Origin: Desmonostoc vinosum HA7617-LM4 | Lineage (GTDB): Bacteria; Cyanobacteriota; Cyanobacteriia; Cyanobacteriales; Nostocaceae | Length of the DNA stretch: 64,000 nucleotides | Assembly: GCA_019359515.1 (NCBI GenBank) | Contig: JAHHHC010000031.1 | Span: 1-64,000 of the forward strand | Direction: 5' to 3' | The notes under the pieces: model-generated | What the model was told of the DNA's origin: nothing | Seen by the model: only the letters and a program-made list of their open reading frames with translations | The model's database searches: none | Made by a program: the position numbers and the translations under genes | In this document: in pieces, positions 26,365 to 35,486 of the stretch | How positions within the stretch are numbered: the stretch's first letter is position 1 | How the letters are laid out: each line of letters starts with the position of its first letter

Positions 26365-26601
26365 CTAATTTGCTTTCTCTTCTAGATATTGCTCAATATC
26401 TGCAACAGCATCTTCAAAAGCTGCCAGATCAATCTCTGTCAAATTTTCTACTAATTCCGCATCAGTAGTACCAGCGGTGTGTAAGTGTGGTGTTCCCTCG
26501 ATTTCAGTAGGATGTTCTTGTAAAATATCCTCTAATTGATCGAGAGATTGTAAAAACTCATTGGCGGCAGCGTGGCGCTGTTTTTGCTGGCTTTGCTCCA
26601 T
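26365..26601 (-). CDS. Small acidic conserved hypothetical protein
   Basis: 78 residues, acidic, soluble, mostly helical (FLQSLDQLEDILQEH and FEDAVADIEQYLEEK). Such short acidic proteins are widely kept in cyanobacteria without known function. The start MEQSQQKQRH is the only sensible one. There is no obvious partner; the next gene on this strand, the Rieske protein, lies 256 bp upstream of it. Confidence 0.6.
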   Translation of the reverse strand: MEQSQQKQRHAAANEFLQSLDQLEDILQEHPTEIEGTPHLHTAGTTDAELVENLTEIDLAAFEDAVADIEQYLEEKAN

Positions 26602-26857
26602 AGTCTTGAGTGGGAATCTTAAATTTTAGTCGCGTAACCTGATATTGCAGTTCTAACAGCTTTAAATTTTGCACACATAACATCATTTTTGTGAGTATCT
26701 GCAAACAGCCGAGTACTACTCTATCAACTGTACACACTAAAAAGCTTGACGGCAAAATCATTAATCTCAGAAGGCGATCGCCACAGTAGTATGGCCAGTA
26801 CAATTTTTACACTCACCCAACCACTCTGGCGATCGCAAGACATTGCTTCACAGGTGA

Positions 26858-27217
26858 TTATTCTTCCTGTAAATCAATCCAAATGCTACCTTCTTCTATA
26901 CGGGTAGGAAACACGGGCAGTGTCTTGGGTTGCGAAATTAACGAAAGTACCTTTCCGACGCCAGGCGGCCAAGGACACCAGGCTTGTACTTCGCCAGTAC
27001 GCAAGTCAAAAGCACTACGATGTGTAGGGCAAACAATTGCTCCATCTTCTGTGATTTTGCCACCCTTAAGAGGCAACTTTAAGTGAGGACAAACATTATC
27101 CACAGCATAAAGCTGATTTTCGTGGTTCAAAAGCAAGATATTCCGCTTGCCAACTTTCACCACTTGTCGCGCACCTGGGGAAAGTGCATCAGCTGCAAGA
27201 ACTTTAGTCCAGCTCAT
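26858..27217 (-). CDS. Rieske [2Fe-2S] ferredoxin-like protein
   Basis: 119 residues from the ATG at 27217, preceded by the strong ribosome site AAGGAG; an upstream frame to 27259 is not needed. The cluster ligands are CPHL (Cys-x-His) and CPTH (Cys-x-x-His) 17 residues later, in VCPHLKLPLKGG and IVCPTHRSAFDL. There is no membrane anchor, so it is a soluble small Rieske protein, such as an electron carrier for an oxygenase or the NirD-like type. The partner is not in the window. Confidence 0.9.
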   Translation of the reverse strand: MSWTKVLAADALSPGARQVVKVGKRNILLLNHENQLYAVDNVCPHLKLPLKGGKITEDGAIVCPTHRSAFDLRTGEVQAWCPWPPGVGKVLSLISQPKTLPVFPTRIEEGSIWIDLQEE

Positions 27218-27274
27218 TAGGTTCTCCTTCCTAATAGACCTGTTTTCAGTTTCCCGCAATTGTGACTAAATAAT

Positions 27275-27368
27275 TACTAATTCGTAATTCGCAATGACGC
27301 TACCACGAACGCTCGTTCCTCGCTCTAAGCGAAGCTATGCCGTAGGCTTTACGCTAACATAATTCCCA
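27275..27368. repeat. Dispersed palindromic repeat with TAATTCG border (copy 4)
   Basis: Runs AATTCGTAATTCGCAATGAC through CTCGCTCTAAGCGAAGCTAT to GCCGTAGGCTTTACGC. It is the reverse orientation of the core at 1549-1640. Confidence 0.72.
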
Positions 27369-27373
27369 ATTCC

Positions 27374-27868
27374 CTAACCAGAGACTCTCTTGTAAGCTGG
27401 TAAAAGTTTTTTACTAGCAACATACTCATGGAGTTCATGAGGTTTGAGATGACAAAGATTTTTGGTTAACTCGCTAAATTTAAGATTTTTGGGTAGCACA
27501 ATTATCAAGGCTTCTCGCATCAAACTTAATATTTGAGGTTCGGCAATCATCAGCAACTGCTGAGAGTGATGAACTTGAATTAAGTTAACAATGTGAGCAG
27601 CTATTGTTTGAGCAAAACGGCGTTCAAATTCAATCATGTGTTTTTCACGATGATCATCATAGCTGTGGGCTTGATCACCTGCGCCTCGATTGCGTCCAGT
27701 TTTAGTACTTGCCCAAAGTTCCTGACCTGGAAGCTCTTTGACAGAATTCGATAAAGCTTGATGTTCAATTAAATTAGGGCCAGACTCATACTCAGGAAAT
27801 TCTTGTGGTTCTAATGTGAAAAAACGCGCTTTTGCACCATCAATCACAGCAACAAGGAACAAACTCAT
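27374..27868 (-). CDS. Host-attachment-family protein (eRF1-like fold)
   Basis: 164 residues. The N terminus LFLVAVIDGAKARFFTLE, the GRNRGAGDQAHSYDDHREKH segment and the following helix EFERRFAQTIAAHI match the Pfam family named for proteins required for attachment to host cells, which has an eRF1 domain 1-like fold. The actual function in cyanobacteria is unknown; the family name comes from plant-associated bacteria. It probably stands alone between a repeat and an IS element. Confidence 0.75.
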   Translation of the reverse strand: MSLFLVAVIDGAKARFFTLEPQEFPEYESGPNLIEHQALSNSVKELPGQELWASTKTGRNRGAGDQAHSYDDHREKHMIEFERRFAQTIAAHIVNLIQVHHSQQLLMIAEPQILSLMREALIIVLPKNLKFSELTKNLCHLKPHELHEYVASKKLLPAYKRVSG

Positions 27869-27924
27869 ATTGACCCCCCAGAAATGCTGGATTTCTTAAT
27901 CCTAACAACATTTAACTTGACGCG

Positions 27925-29402
27925 GAAGTCCCCACCCTCTAGCTTTGCTAGGGTGGGGATAGGGAGCGGGAAATGAGGATTGCATCTAGAATTGTTTTTT
28001 TACGCAAGTAAAAACAGATTCTAGATATATGACGAATTTCCAAATATTTTTCCTAATTTACTTTACTGGTAAGTGTAGATAGTAGTAAGATATCAAAACT
28101 TGGAGGTGATATTGAGTGCTACATAAAGCCGTACAAGTTCGTTTATACCCATCGAAAGAGCAAGAAATACTATTAGCGCAGACATTTGGATGTTCTCGTT
28201 GGTGGTGGAATTATGCTTTGAATAAATCAATTGAAACTTATAAACAAACAGGTAAAGGACTTGCTCAGATAGCGCTCAATGGACTATTACCCAAGCTCAA
28301 AAAAGAAAAAGATACAGAATGGTTAGCTAATTGTTATAGCCAAATTTTACAAGCTACGACGCTTAACTTGACCACAGCTTATAAGAACTTTTTCGATGGT
28401 AGGGCAAGGTTTCCTAAATTCAAATCTAAGCACGGTAAACAGTCAATTCAATATCCTCAAAACGTCAAGATTGTGGATGGCAATGTCAAACTTCCAGGTA
28501 ATATCGGAGTAGTCAAAGCCAAAATACATAGACCGATTGAAGGGAAAATCAAGACTGTCACCGTCAGCAAAACGCCGTCAGGTAAATATTTTGCATCTAT
28601 TCTGACTGAAGTAAAAGCAGACAATCCAACAAATACAGAAGGTAAGATTTATGGCATTGATTTAGGATTGAAACACTTTGCTGTTGTTACTGACGGTGAA
28701 AAAGTTTCTAAATACGACAATCCTAAGCACCTTGCCAAGCACCAAAAGAACCTCAAGCGTAAACAACAGAAATTAGCACGCAAACAAAAAGGGAGTAAGT
28801 CAAGGAATAGATATAGAAAAGTTGTTGCCAAAGTATACGAACGGGTTAGCAATTCGCGGCAAGATTTTCTACATAAACTTAGTTATAAGTTGGTCAGCGA
28901 TAGCCAAGCTGTCATAGTAGAAAACCTTCACCTTCTAGGCATGGTGACGCTCGAAGACTCGCTAACGCTTCGCTATCGTAATCATAATTTGGCTAAAGCA
29001 ATATCTGATGTAGGTTGGGGAACATTTATCAACTTCTTGTCTTATAAGCTAGAACGCAAAGGCGCAAAGTTGATTGAAATTGATAGGTGGTTTCCCAGTT
29101 CCAAGCTCTGCTCTAATTGTTTCTATCAAATGGGTGAGATGCCCCTGGATGTCCGTGAGTGGACTTGTCCCCACTGCAACACTTACCACGACCGAGATGG
29201 AAACGCTGCGATAAATATTAGAGCAGAAGGTATCAGAATGCTTGCCCTGAGAGTAGCCGAAGGGCTAAAGGCGGATGGTTCAGCCGTCTCTGCTGTCGGA
29301 GGGGAGGTAAGACCAAAACTAGGGCGAAAGTCCAAGTTACGGCACTCGCCTGTGAGTACAGAAGCCCCACCCTCAAGCTAAGCTAGGGTGGGGTAGTTCA
29401 CT
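27925..29402. mobile_element. IS605-family (IS1341-type) element carrying only tnpB
   Basis: Two matching hairpins bound the tnpB gene: CCCCACCCTCTAGC...GGTGGGG at 27930-27958 and CCCCACCCT...AGGGTGGGG at 29365-29393. Both are GC-rich 9- to 12-bp stems, as in IS200/IS605 ends. No tnpA lies inside, so movement would need a TnpA supplied from elsewhere. The exact ends are not fixed. Confidence 0.7.
28116..29381 (+). CDS. tnpB: TnpB nuclease with an in-frame repeat insertion
   Basis: 421 residues. RuvC motifs are YGIDLGLKHFAVVT (Asp), VIVENLHLLGM (Glu) and HDRDGNAAINI (Asp); the zinc ribbon is CSNC...CPHC. After LLGM, where close relatives as I know them continue almost directly into KNHNLAKAISDVGWG, this protein has VTLEDSLTLRYRNHNLA. 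The extra DNA (28946-28982) matches a dispersed repeat at 25309-25345. The inserted 11-12 residues sit close to the catalytic Glu, so activity is uncertain although the frame is open. The ATG is preceded by TGGAGGTGATATTGAGTGCT; the first codon here is GTG/TTG-like at 28116. Confidence 0.85.
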   Translation: MLHKAVQVRLYPSKEQEILLAQTFGCSRWWWNYALNKSIETYKQTGKGLAQIALNGLLPKLKKEKDTEWLANCYSQILQATTLNLTTAYKNFFDGRARFPKFKSKHGKQSIQYPQNVKIVDGNVKLPGNIGVVKAKIHRPIEGKIKTVTVSKTPSGKYFASILTEVKADNPTNTEGKIYGIDLGLKHFAVVTDGEKVSKYDNPKHLAKHQKNLKRKQQKLARKQKGSKSRNRYRKVVAKVYERVSNSRQDFLHKLSYKLVSDSQAVIVENLHLLGMVTLEDSLTLRYRNHNLAKAISDVGWGTFINFLSYKLERKGAKLIEIDRWFPSSKLCSNCFYQMGEMPLDVREWTCPHCNTYHDRDGNAAINIRAEGIRMLALRVAEGLKADGSAVSAVGGEVRPKLGRKSKLRHSPVSTEAPPSS

Positions 29403-29453
29403 CAAGCCTACATTCCATAATAGAGTTGAGAGTCTCGTCAGGACTGCTTCATA

Positions 29454-30200
29454 ATGTATCAAAGCGATCCGCCGCTATCGGCAAAAGAAGTATTACCAAC
29501 CATGTATGATCTTCCTAGTGAAGATCCAGAGGAACCAGGTTTGCCGGATGAGTTTCATTTATTACAGCCGCGTTTACTAGACGAAACCTTTCGCCCACCA
29601 AACTACCCCAGCGAGCAAATATTTGTTGCCAGCGACCTCAATCTGTATTACGATGTGCGACACACACTCTGGTACAAAAGACCAGATTGGTTTGCAGTCG
29701 TCGGTGGCGAGCGTTTGTATGAACAACGAGATTTACGTTTAAGCTACGTAGTCTGGCAAGAAGGGGTAAATCCTTTTATTATGGTGGAGTTGCTTTCCCC
29801 AGGCACAGAAAAAGAAGACTTAGGGCAAACATTACGCTCAGTTGAACAACCCCCCACAAAATGGCAAGTATATGAGCAAATACTGCGTATCCCCTACTAC
29901 GCCATCTTTGACCGTTATAGTCAGAATTTCCAGATGTTCAAGTTAGATGGCGGTCGTTACAGAGCAGTAGAGTTAGAAGATGAACGCTTTTGGATACCAG
30001 AATTAGAATTAGGTTTGGGTGTGTGGCAAGGGCGCTATCAAGATATAGAACATACTTGGTTACGTTGGTATGATGGGGCGGGTAACTGGGTGTTGACTCC
30101 TGTTGAACAAGAAAAGCAACGCGCCGAACAAGAAAAGCAACGCGCTGAACGTTTGGTAGCACAACTGCGATCGCTTGGCATTGAACCTGATATAGATTAA
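29454..30200 (+). CDS. Uma2-family (DUF820) putative endonuclease, copy 1
   Basis: 248 residues. Uma2 proteins have a PD-(D/E)xK nuclease-like core and are expanded in cyanobacteria. Recognisable parts here are WFAVVGGERL, NPFIMVELLSPGTEKEDLG (catalytic Glu region) and YYAIFDRYSQNFQMFKLDG. The C terminus is a short coiled coil built from EQEKQRA units and ends RLVAQLRSLGIEPDID. The neighbouring copy at 30215 is almost identical. Function within the cell is unknown. It begins about 50 nt after the tnpB-only IS element. Confidence 0.85.
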   Translation: MYQSDPPLSAKEVLPTMYDLPSEDPEEPGLPDEFHLLQPRLLDETFRPPNYPSEQIFVASDLNLYYDVRHTLWYKRPDWFAVVGGERLYEQRDLRLSYVVWQEGVNPFIMVELLSPGTEKEDLGQTLRSVEQPPTKWQVYEQILRIPYYAIFDRYSQNFQMFKLDGGRYRAVELEDERFWIPELELGLGVWQGRYQDIEHTWLRWYDGAGNWVLTPVEQEKQRAEQEKQRAERLVAQLRSLGIEPDID

Positions 30201-30214
30201 CTTGAACTACAATG

Positions 30215-30988
30215 ATGTATCAAAGTGAGCCACCCCTATCAGCAAAAGAAGTATTACCAACCATGTATGATCTTCCTAGTGAAGATCCAGAGGAACCAGG
30301 TTTGCCGGATGAGTTTCATTTATTACAGCCGCGTTTACTAGACGAAACCTTTCGCCCACCAAACTACCCCAGCGAGCAAATATTTGTTGCCAGCGACCTC
30401 AATCTGTATTACGATGTGCGACACACACTCTGGTACAAAAGACCAGATTGGTTTGCAGTCGTCGGTGGCGAGCGTTTGTATGAACAACGAGATTTACGTT
30501 TAAGCTACGTAGTCTGGCAAGAAGGGGTAAATCCTTTTATTATGGTGGAGTTGCTTTCCCCAGGCACAGAAAAAGAAGACTTAGGGCAAACATTACGCTC
30601 AGTTGAACAACCCCCCACAAAATGGCAAGTATATGAGCAAATACTGCGTATCCCCTACTACGCCATCTTTGACCGTTATAGTCAGAATTTCCAGATGTTC
30701 AAGTTAGATGGCGGTCGTTACAGAGCAGTAGAGTTAGAAGATGAACGCTTTTGGATACCAGAATTAGAATTAGGTTTGGGTGTGTGGCAAGGGCGCTATC
30801 AGGATATAGAACATTCTTGGTTACGTTGGTATAATCAGGCGGGTAACTGGGTGTTGACTCCTGTTGAACAAGAAAGACAACGAACTGAACTAGAAAAGCA
30901 ACGCGCTGAACAAGAAAGACAACGCACTGAACGTTTGGTAGCACAATTGCGCTCGCTTGGTATTGAACCTGATATAGAATCAAATTAG
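30215..30988 (+). CDS. Uma2-family (DUF820) putative endonuclease, copy 2
   Basis: 257 residues, starting at the second ATG (30215), which aligns with the start of copy 1; an ATG one codon earlier is equally usable. Residues 1-195 match copy 1 almost everywhere, with Glu for Asp at position 5. Differences gather near EHSWLRWYNQAG and in the coiled coil, which has an extra RQRTELEKQRA-type unit. Only 14 bp separate it from copy 1, so the pair is likely cotranscribed and arose by recent tandem duplication or was homogenised by gene conversion. Confidence 0.85.
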   Translation: MYQSEPPLSAKEVLPTMYDLPSEDPEEPGLPDEFHLLQPRLLDETFRPPNYPSEQIFVASDLNLYYDVRHTLWYKRPDWFAVVGGERLYEQRDLRLSYVVWQEGVNPFIMVELLSPGTEKEDLGQTLRSVEQPPTKWQVYEQILRIPYYAIFDRYSQNFQMFKLDGGRYRAVELEDERFWIPELELGLGVWQGRYQDIEHSWLRWYNQAGNWVLTPVEQERQRTELEKQRAEQERQRTERLVAQLRSLGIEPDIESN

Positions 30989-31168
30989 AAAAGGCGATCG
31001 CCTACAACAATCAACCTTAAATTCTGTATCTTTATCGTCCTGGCCTTTACAGGTGCGATTATTGCAGATATCAGTTGTAAATCTTCGTTTTCAGTATACT
31101 AGTAACCTATTTTTCAGTAAAATTAGCATATCAAGATTAATTTTAACTATTTTACTAGTATTAAAAAT

Positions 31169-32038
31169 ATGAAGTTTACAGACTGGGCGACCAGAGTAAT
31201 GATTATTTCTCTGATGTTCGCTGCTCTAATTTTGGTGCTATTTCTCGGTAAAGCAGCACAACTACAAAACAATCCAACTGCATCAAACTCAGATATTACA
31301 GATTGGAGTCCATATCCCCAAACACAATTGCAACCAACACAAGATAAAAAGAGCAAAACTCCAAGGGTGACTCAATCTCCAAGTCCAACAAGCCAGGTTT
31401 TAGCAAGGTATAAAACAACTCAAGCTTTTGCACAATACAGACCTAATTATGAAATTACCTCGGTTCATCCAAGCAACTATGGAGAACGTTATTTTCAAGA
31501 TATTAACGGCGTACCTCTTAATAATCAACCAATCATAGTACTTCATGAAACTAGCTATTCTGCTTCTAGCGCGATTAATTTTTTTCAAGCACCGCATGAT
31601 GATCAAGATGTTCAAGCCAGTTATCATACTCTAGTCAAGATAGACGGAACGGTTGTTTATTTAGTACCACCAGAAAAGCGGGCTTTTGGAGCAGCTAACT
31701 CTGTGTTTGATGGCCCTGATGGCTTAGAAACTGTCAAAACTAATCCAGATTTACCGCCATCTGTAAATAATTTTGCTTATCACGTTTCTTTGGAAACACC
31801 GCCAGACAGTTATGGGAATACCAGTCCACAAACTCATAGCGGCTATACAGAAGCTCAATATAATTCTTTGGCTTGGTTAATTGCTCAAAGCCAAATTCCT
31901 GAAGAACGCATTACCACTCATCAAAAAGTAGACCGTTCTGGTCAAAAAGTTGATCCAATAAATTTTGACTTTAATAAGTTCCTGGATTTACTTAATACTT
32001 ATCGCAAGATTAAACCAATGAGTATTTTAAGGAAATAA
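31169..32038 (+). CDS. N-acetylmuramoyl-L-alanine amidase (Amidase_2), membrane-anchored
   Basis: 289 residues. An N-terminal helix (MIISLMFAALILVLFLG) anchors or exports it; a Ser/Thr/Pro/Gln-rich linker spans about residues 35-80. The amidase domain follows: PIIVLHETSYSASSAINFF (zinc His), QASYHTLVKIDGTVVYLV, NFAYHVSLETP (His) and ITTHQKVDRSGQKVDP (His and the Lys-x-Asp-Pro end). It should cleave the amide bond between muramic acid and the peptide in the periplasm. The zinc ligands are present. Confidence 0.85.
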   Translation: MKFTDWATRVMIISLMFAALILVLFLGKAAQLQNNPTASNSDITDWSPYPQTQLQPTQDKKSKTPRVTQSPSPTSQVLARYKTTQAFAQYRPNYEITSVHPSNYGERYFQDINGVPLNNQPIIVLHETSYSASSAINFFQAPHDDQDVQASYHTLVKIDGTVVYLVPPEKRAFGAANSVFDGPDGLETVKTNPDLPPSVNNFAYHVSLETPPDSYGNTSPQTHSGYTEAQYNSLAWLIAQSQIPEERITTHQKVDRSGQKVDPINFDFNKFLDLLNTYRKIKPMSILRK

Positions 32039-32069
32039 TCAATTTCAAAATTTCAGCGGTTTTTAATCA

Positions 32070-32241
32070 TTAGACCTCTTGCAAAAGTCGGATACTCGCC
32101 GGAAAATAAATTTTCTGGCCGATAACTCAAGTCGGTTTCAACCGACTAATAACAGTATTTTTAGTCCGTTTCAACGGACTTTTGCTATTAGGCAGAGACT
32201 TGAGTCTCTGACGGTTTAAGTATTTTTGCAAGAAGTCTATT
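32070..32241. mobile_element. MITE-like element with terminal inverted repeats
   Basis: TTAGACCTCTTGCAAAA at the left (32070-32086) and TTTTGCAAGAAGTCTAT at the right (32224-32240) are inverted repeats with about two mismatches. Between them lie three further hairpins: AGTCGGTTTCAACCGACT, AGTCCGTTTCAACGGACT and CAGAGACTTGAGTCTCTG. No gene fits inside the 170 bp. A lone related end, TAGACCTCTTGCATAAATAT, occurs near 50932. Confidence 0.65.
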
Positions 32242-32348
32242 AGACCTGCCTTAAAAATAGGGATTGGGGACTGGGTGTAAAATCGCTCATATTATGGTGG
32301 TTGCTCATTACCCGTTTGAACCATGCAAATTAAAAGCGCAACAGCTTA

Positions 32349-33575
32349 TTACTTGAGCGGGCAAGATTCTGGTTTATATAATGAACGATGCAGGGTTTTG
32401 CGTTTAGCTAATTCTTTACCTCTGCGGCCAAGTTGCTCACGTAATTGTTTATCTTTGCATAATCGATTGAATGCTTGAAAAACTTCATAGCCTGAATTGG
32501 GATTAACAAGTATGCCATTTTCTTCGTGCCGAACTGCATCTAAAACACTGCCTACGCGAGAAGCAATTACTGGTTTACCAAAGTAACTTGCTTCTAAGTA
32601 AACGATGCCAAAATCATCAATATTCTTAGCTTTGGTATTTAACAAAGTCAGCATGGCGAATATATCACAAGCTGTATAGTAGCCGGCTAGTTCAGATTCT
32701 GGTACATATCCAGCAAAGTGTACTCGCTTGTCTACTCGCAAGCGATGCGCCCGCGATTTTAATTCCAATTCACAAGGCCCTTGTCCACAAATTATATAGT
32801 GAACATCTACACCAAAAGTCAGTAATAAAGGGATGTTGTCTATTAATTGATCGAAACTTTTATGCTTGACTAATTTTCCTACTGAAAGAATCACTATTGC
32901 TGTTTCAGGAATATTATAAGCTTGGCGGACGCGGTGACGCAAATCATCAAGATGGTTTTGATTTATTGTAGTGCCAAATTTTTCTGGTCTAACTACTGGG
33001 TTAATTACGTGAGTTGGAGTATTTAAACGGAAAACTGCTCTAAGGTAATCTTGAGTATAAGAACTATTACAAACAATTCCTTCAGCTCTATGAAGTGTTA
33101 ATTTAAATAGCGATCGCAGTATGGGATTGCTTAAAGCACAAACAATGTCGTTCCCGTGCAAATAAATAAAAAAACGGATAGGCAGCAAATAGCTTAATAG
33201 TAATAAAGCAGGAAAATCATAGCCATGACCCCACTCAATATAACGATAGTGATAGCGGAGATAGAGTCTAATTGCTAGCACAAATGACCATACTATATTG
33301 AGGAAAGGTTGGAATATATTACCCACCAAGCTACTTAACAAATATCTAGAGTGTGGCCAACGATATACAGGAAACTTTTGCACTTCATCAAATAATTTAT
33401 CTCCTGCACAACCAGCTGTCAGTACAATAACTCGTTCGGGATCTTGGAGGCAGCGGCTATAAATATATTCCCCAATTACAGCCCCTTTCGGCAAAAATAT
33501 CCGAGATATAACCAGAATATCTGGGTATGCTGTTTTCTCTCTGATTGTTGCTGTCAGTTGAGAAATATGTTCCAT
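32349..33575 (-). CDS. GT4-family glycosyltransferase
   Basis: 408 residues, two Rossmann-like (GT-B) domains. The C-terminal domain shows VILSVGKLVKHKSFDQLI, IICGQGPCELELKSRA, VHFAGYVPESELAGYYTACD and the E-x7-E element FGIVYLEASYFGKPVIAS. The first domain carries FLPKGAVIGEYIY and YLHGNDIV. It should transfer a nucleotide-activated sugar with retention of configuration to an exopolysaccharide, lipid or similar acceptor; the acceptor is unknown. No partner sugar genes are adjacent. Confidence 0.88.
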   Translation of the reverse strand: MEHISQLTATIREKTAYPDILVISRIFLPKGAVIGEYIYSRCLQDPERVIVLTAGCAGDKLFDEVQKFPVYRWPHSRYLLSSLVGNIFQPFLNIVWSFVLAIRLYLRYHYRYIEWGHGYDFPALLLLSYLLPIRFFIYLHGNDIVCALSNPILRSLFKLTLHRAEGIVCNSSYTQDYLRAVFRLNTPTHVINPVVRPEKFGTTINQNHLDDLRHRVRQAYNIPETAIVILSVGKLVKHKSFDQLIDNIPLLLTFGVDVHYIICGQGPCELELKSRAHRLRVDKRVHFAGYVPESELAGYYTACDIFAMLTLLNTKAKNIDDFGIVYLEASYFGKPVIASRVGSVLDAVRHEENGILVNPNSGYEVFQAFNRLCKDKQLREQLGRRGKELAKRKTLHRSLYKPESCPLK

Positions 33576-34362
33576 AATAACTTGAGATAATTATGTATCG
33601 AATAACTTTTAACTAGCTCATAAAATTATCAAAGCTTTCAAGCACCCTCTTAATATTTTATTTAATTTTGTGACTATTCAAGATGTTTATTGGATTAATT
33701 TTTTATTTTATTTACTAAAATTTAAAAAGCCTTATTATTGATTTTCTAGTATTAAAAAAACTTATTAACAAGATGAATAATAGCTACAAGTGATTACTTT
33801 TAGCTAGATTGTAGAAATTATTTCTTGTTATTGCGATCGCAAGGAAAATTGAGCTACTTCTAATAGGTTATCGTGAATTTTATGTGTGATTGTGCCAAAA
33901 TGCCAAAAAGTGTTTGCGTATGATGAACTTATTGCAGAAGTTAGCAAGAAGATAAATCTGCAAATATCAAGATTAATATTAAGGAAAATCTTCTCTTCCT
34001 GCGTTTAACATTTGCCTTAGTTCATGTAAAATTATTACACAAGTAATCCGTAGGGCGAACGCAGTAATTTAAATTACTTAATAATACTGGTCAAAAAGTT
34101 GCCACTCCATATAATTGATTGAAGATGATGAGTGGTAAATGCAGAATTGTTGAATAAATACTAGTACTTTACTAGCAAATGCTTGAGCATTGCCTCTAGG
34201 ATAAATGACTAAAACTTTTTCCCTGTGTCTTGAAGATTATCGCAACAGTATTTGAAAATTCAGTCAAAATAATTACAAAAAACGAAAATTATCCATATAA
34301 CCCAAAATTCCACCCCAAAAGGGCTGGGTCATGATAATGTCAGTGACAAACTTGGTTTTACC
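33576..34362. other. AT-rich intergenic region of about 790 bp
   Basis: No coding pattern was found. Features seen are a HIP1 site near 33834, the palindrome AGTAATTTAAATTACT around 34063, and several A/T runs. It separates the divergent glycosyltransferase and panE genes, so it should hold both promoters; none could be placed with confidence. Confidence 0.4.
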
Positions 34363-35358
34363 ATGACAAATAACAAAATGAAAATTTGTATTGTTGGTGC
34401 AGGTGCGATTGGTGGTTATTTGGGGGCAAAGTTAGCACTAGCAGGTGAAGCAGTAACGCTGATTGCCCGTGGTTCGCATTTAGCAGCAATTCAAAAACAT
34501 GGACTGAGACTATTGATGGCAGACGGTTCCAGCAAAATTGCTATGCCGACATTGGCAACTAACGATATAGGAGAAGCAGGGGTACAAGATGTAGTCATTT
34601 TAACTGTTAAGGCTCACAGTGTTTTGGCGATCGCTCCCTCTCTACCTTCTCTCTATGATGCTCACACAATGGTGCTGACAGCCCAAAATGGGATTCCTTG
34701 GTGGTACTTCCGCAAGCATGGTGGTGAGTATGCAGGCACACGCATTCAAGCTGTTGATCCAGATGGGATAATTGAGGCTAACATTGGTGCTGAGCGAGTG
34801 ATTGGTTGTGTTGTTTACCCAGCTACTGAGATTATAGAACCAAGTGTTATTAAGCACATTGAAGGCGATCGCCTCACTTTGGGTGAAATTGACGGGGTAA
34901 AAACAGAACGCATCCAGTTGTTAGCACAAATTCTTAAACAAGCAGGATTCAAAGCACCAATCCGCAATCAAATTCGCACTGAAATTTGGATTAAGCTGTG
35001 GGGAAATCTAGCTTTTAACCCAATTAGCGCCCTGACTGGTGCTACTCTAGAACGGATTTGTCAGTATCCCCTTACCCGCGAATTGGCGCGACACATGATG
35101 ATGGAAGCCCAAGCCATTGCTGAGAAATTGGGTATCGATTTTGGTATCACCTTAGAACAGCGAATTAATGGGGCACAAAAAGTCGGTGCCCATAAGACTT
35201 CCATGCTACAAGATATCGAAGCTGGACGCCCAACAGAAATAGACGCGATCGTTGGGGCAGTGGTAGAACTAGGAAAACTGACTTCATTACCCACACCCTA
35301 TATTGATGCTATCTATGCCAGCGTTAAGCTATTAGAAACAAAGCTAGTCAATATCTAG
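34363..35358 (+). CDS. panE: 2-dehydropantoate 2-reductase (ketopantoate reductase)
   Basis: 331 residues. The N-terminal NADP-binding motif is CIVGAGAIGGYLGAKLALAG. The remaining signatures are LTVKAHSV, ENGI-like TAQNGIPWW, the catalytic lysine region IWIKLWGNLAFNPISALTGA and the C-terminal HKTSMLQDIEAGRPTEIDAI. The enzyme reduces ketopantoate to pantoate with NADPH for pantothenate and coenzyme A. The ATG at 34378 is an alternative five codons in. Since ketopantoate reductase-like paralogs exist, the pathway role is likely but not certain. Confidence 0.88.
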   Translation: MTNNKMKICIVGAGAIGGYLGAKLALAGEAVTLIARGSHLAAIQKHGLRLLMADGSSKIAMPTLATNDIGEAGVQDVVILTVKAHSVLAIAPSLPSLYDAHTMVLTAQNGIPWWYFRKHGGEYAGTRIQAVDPDGIIEANIGAERVIGCVVYPATEIIEPSVIKHIEGDRLTLGEIDGVKTERIQLLAQILKQAGFKAPIRNQIRTEIWIKLWGNLAFNPISALTGATLERICQYPLTRELARHMMMEAQAIAEKLGIDFGITLEQRINGAQKVGAHKTSMLQDIEAGRPTEIDAIVGAVVELGKLTSLPTPYIDAIYASVKLLETKLVNI

Positions 35359-35486
35359 CCCTTATTTTTAGGTAATGATTAATAAAAATTTTGTCGTGAG
35401 AACTAAGATTTATGTTTCTTCATTACTTGTAGGTAAATTTAGCGATAGAAGTTTAGTAAACAAAAAGGTTGTAGAGTGCTTTGAAA

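Noticed and set aside
26820-26908. Short plus-strand frame (MASTIFTLTQPLW) overlapping the end of the Rieske gene
   Set aside because: It is antisense to the Rieske C terminus, very short and without a convincing ribosome site.
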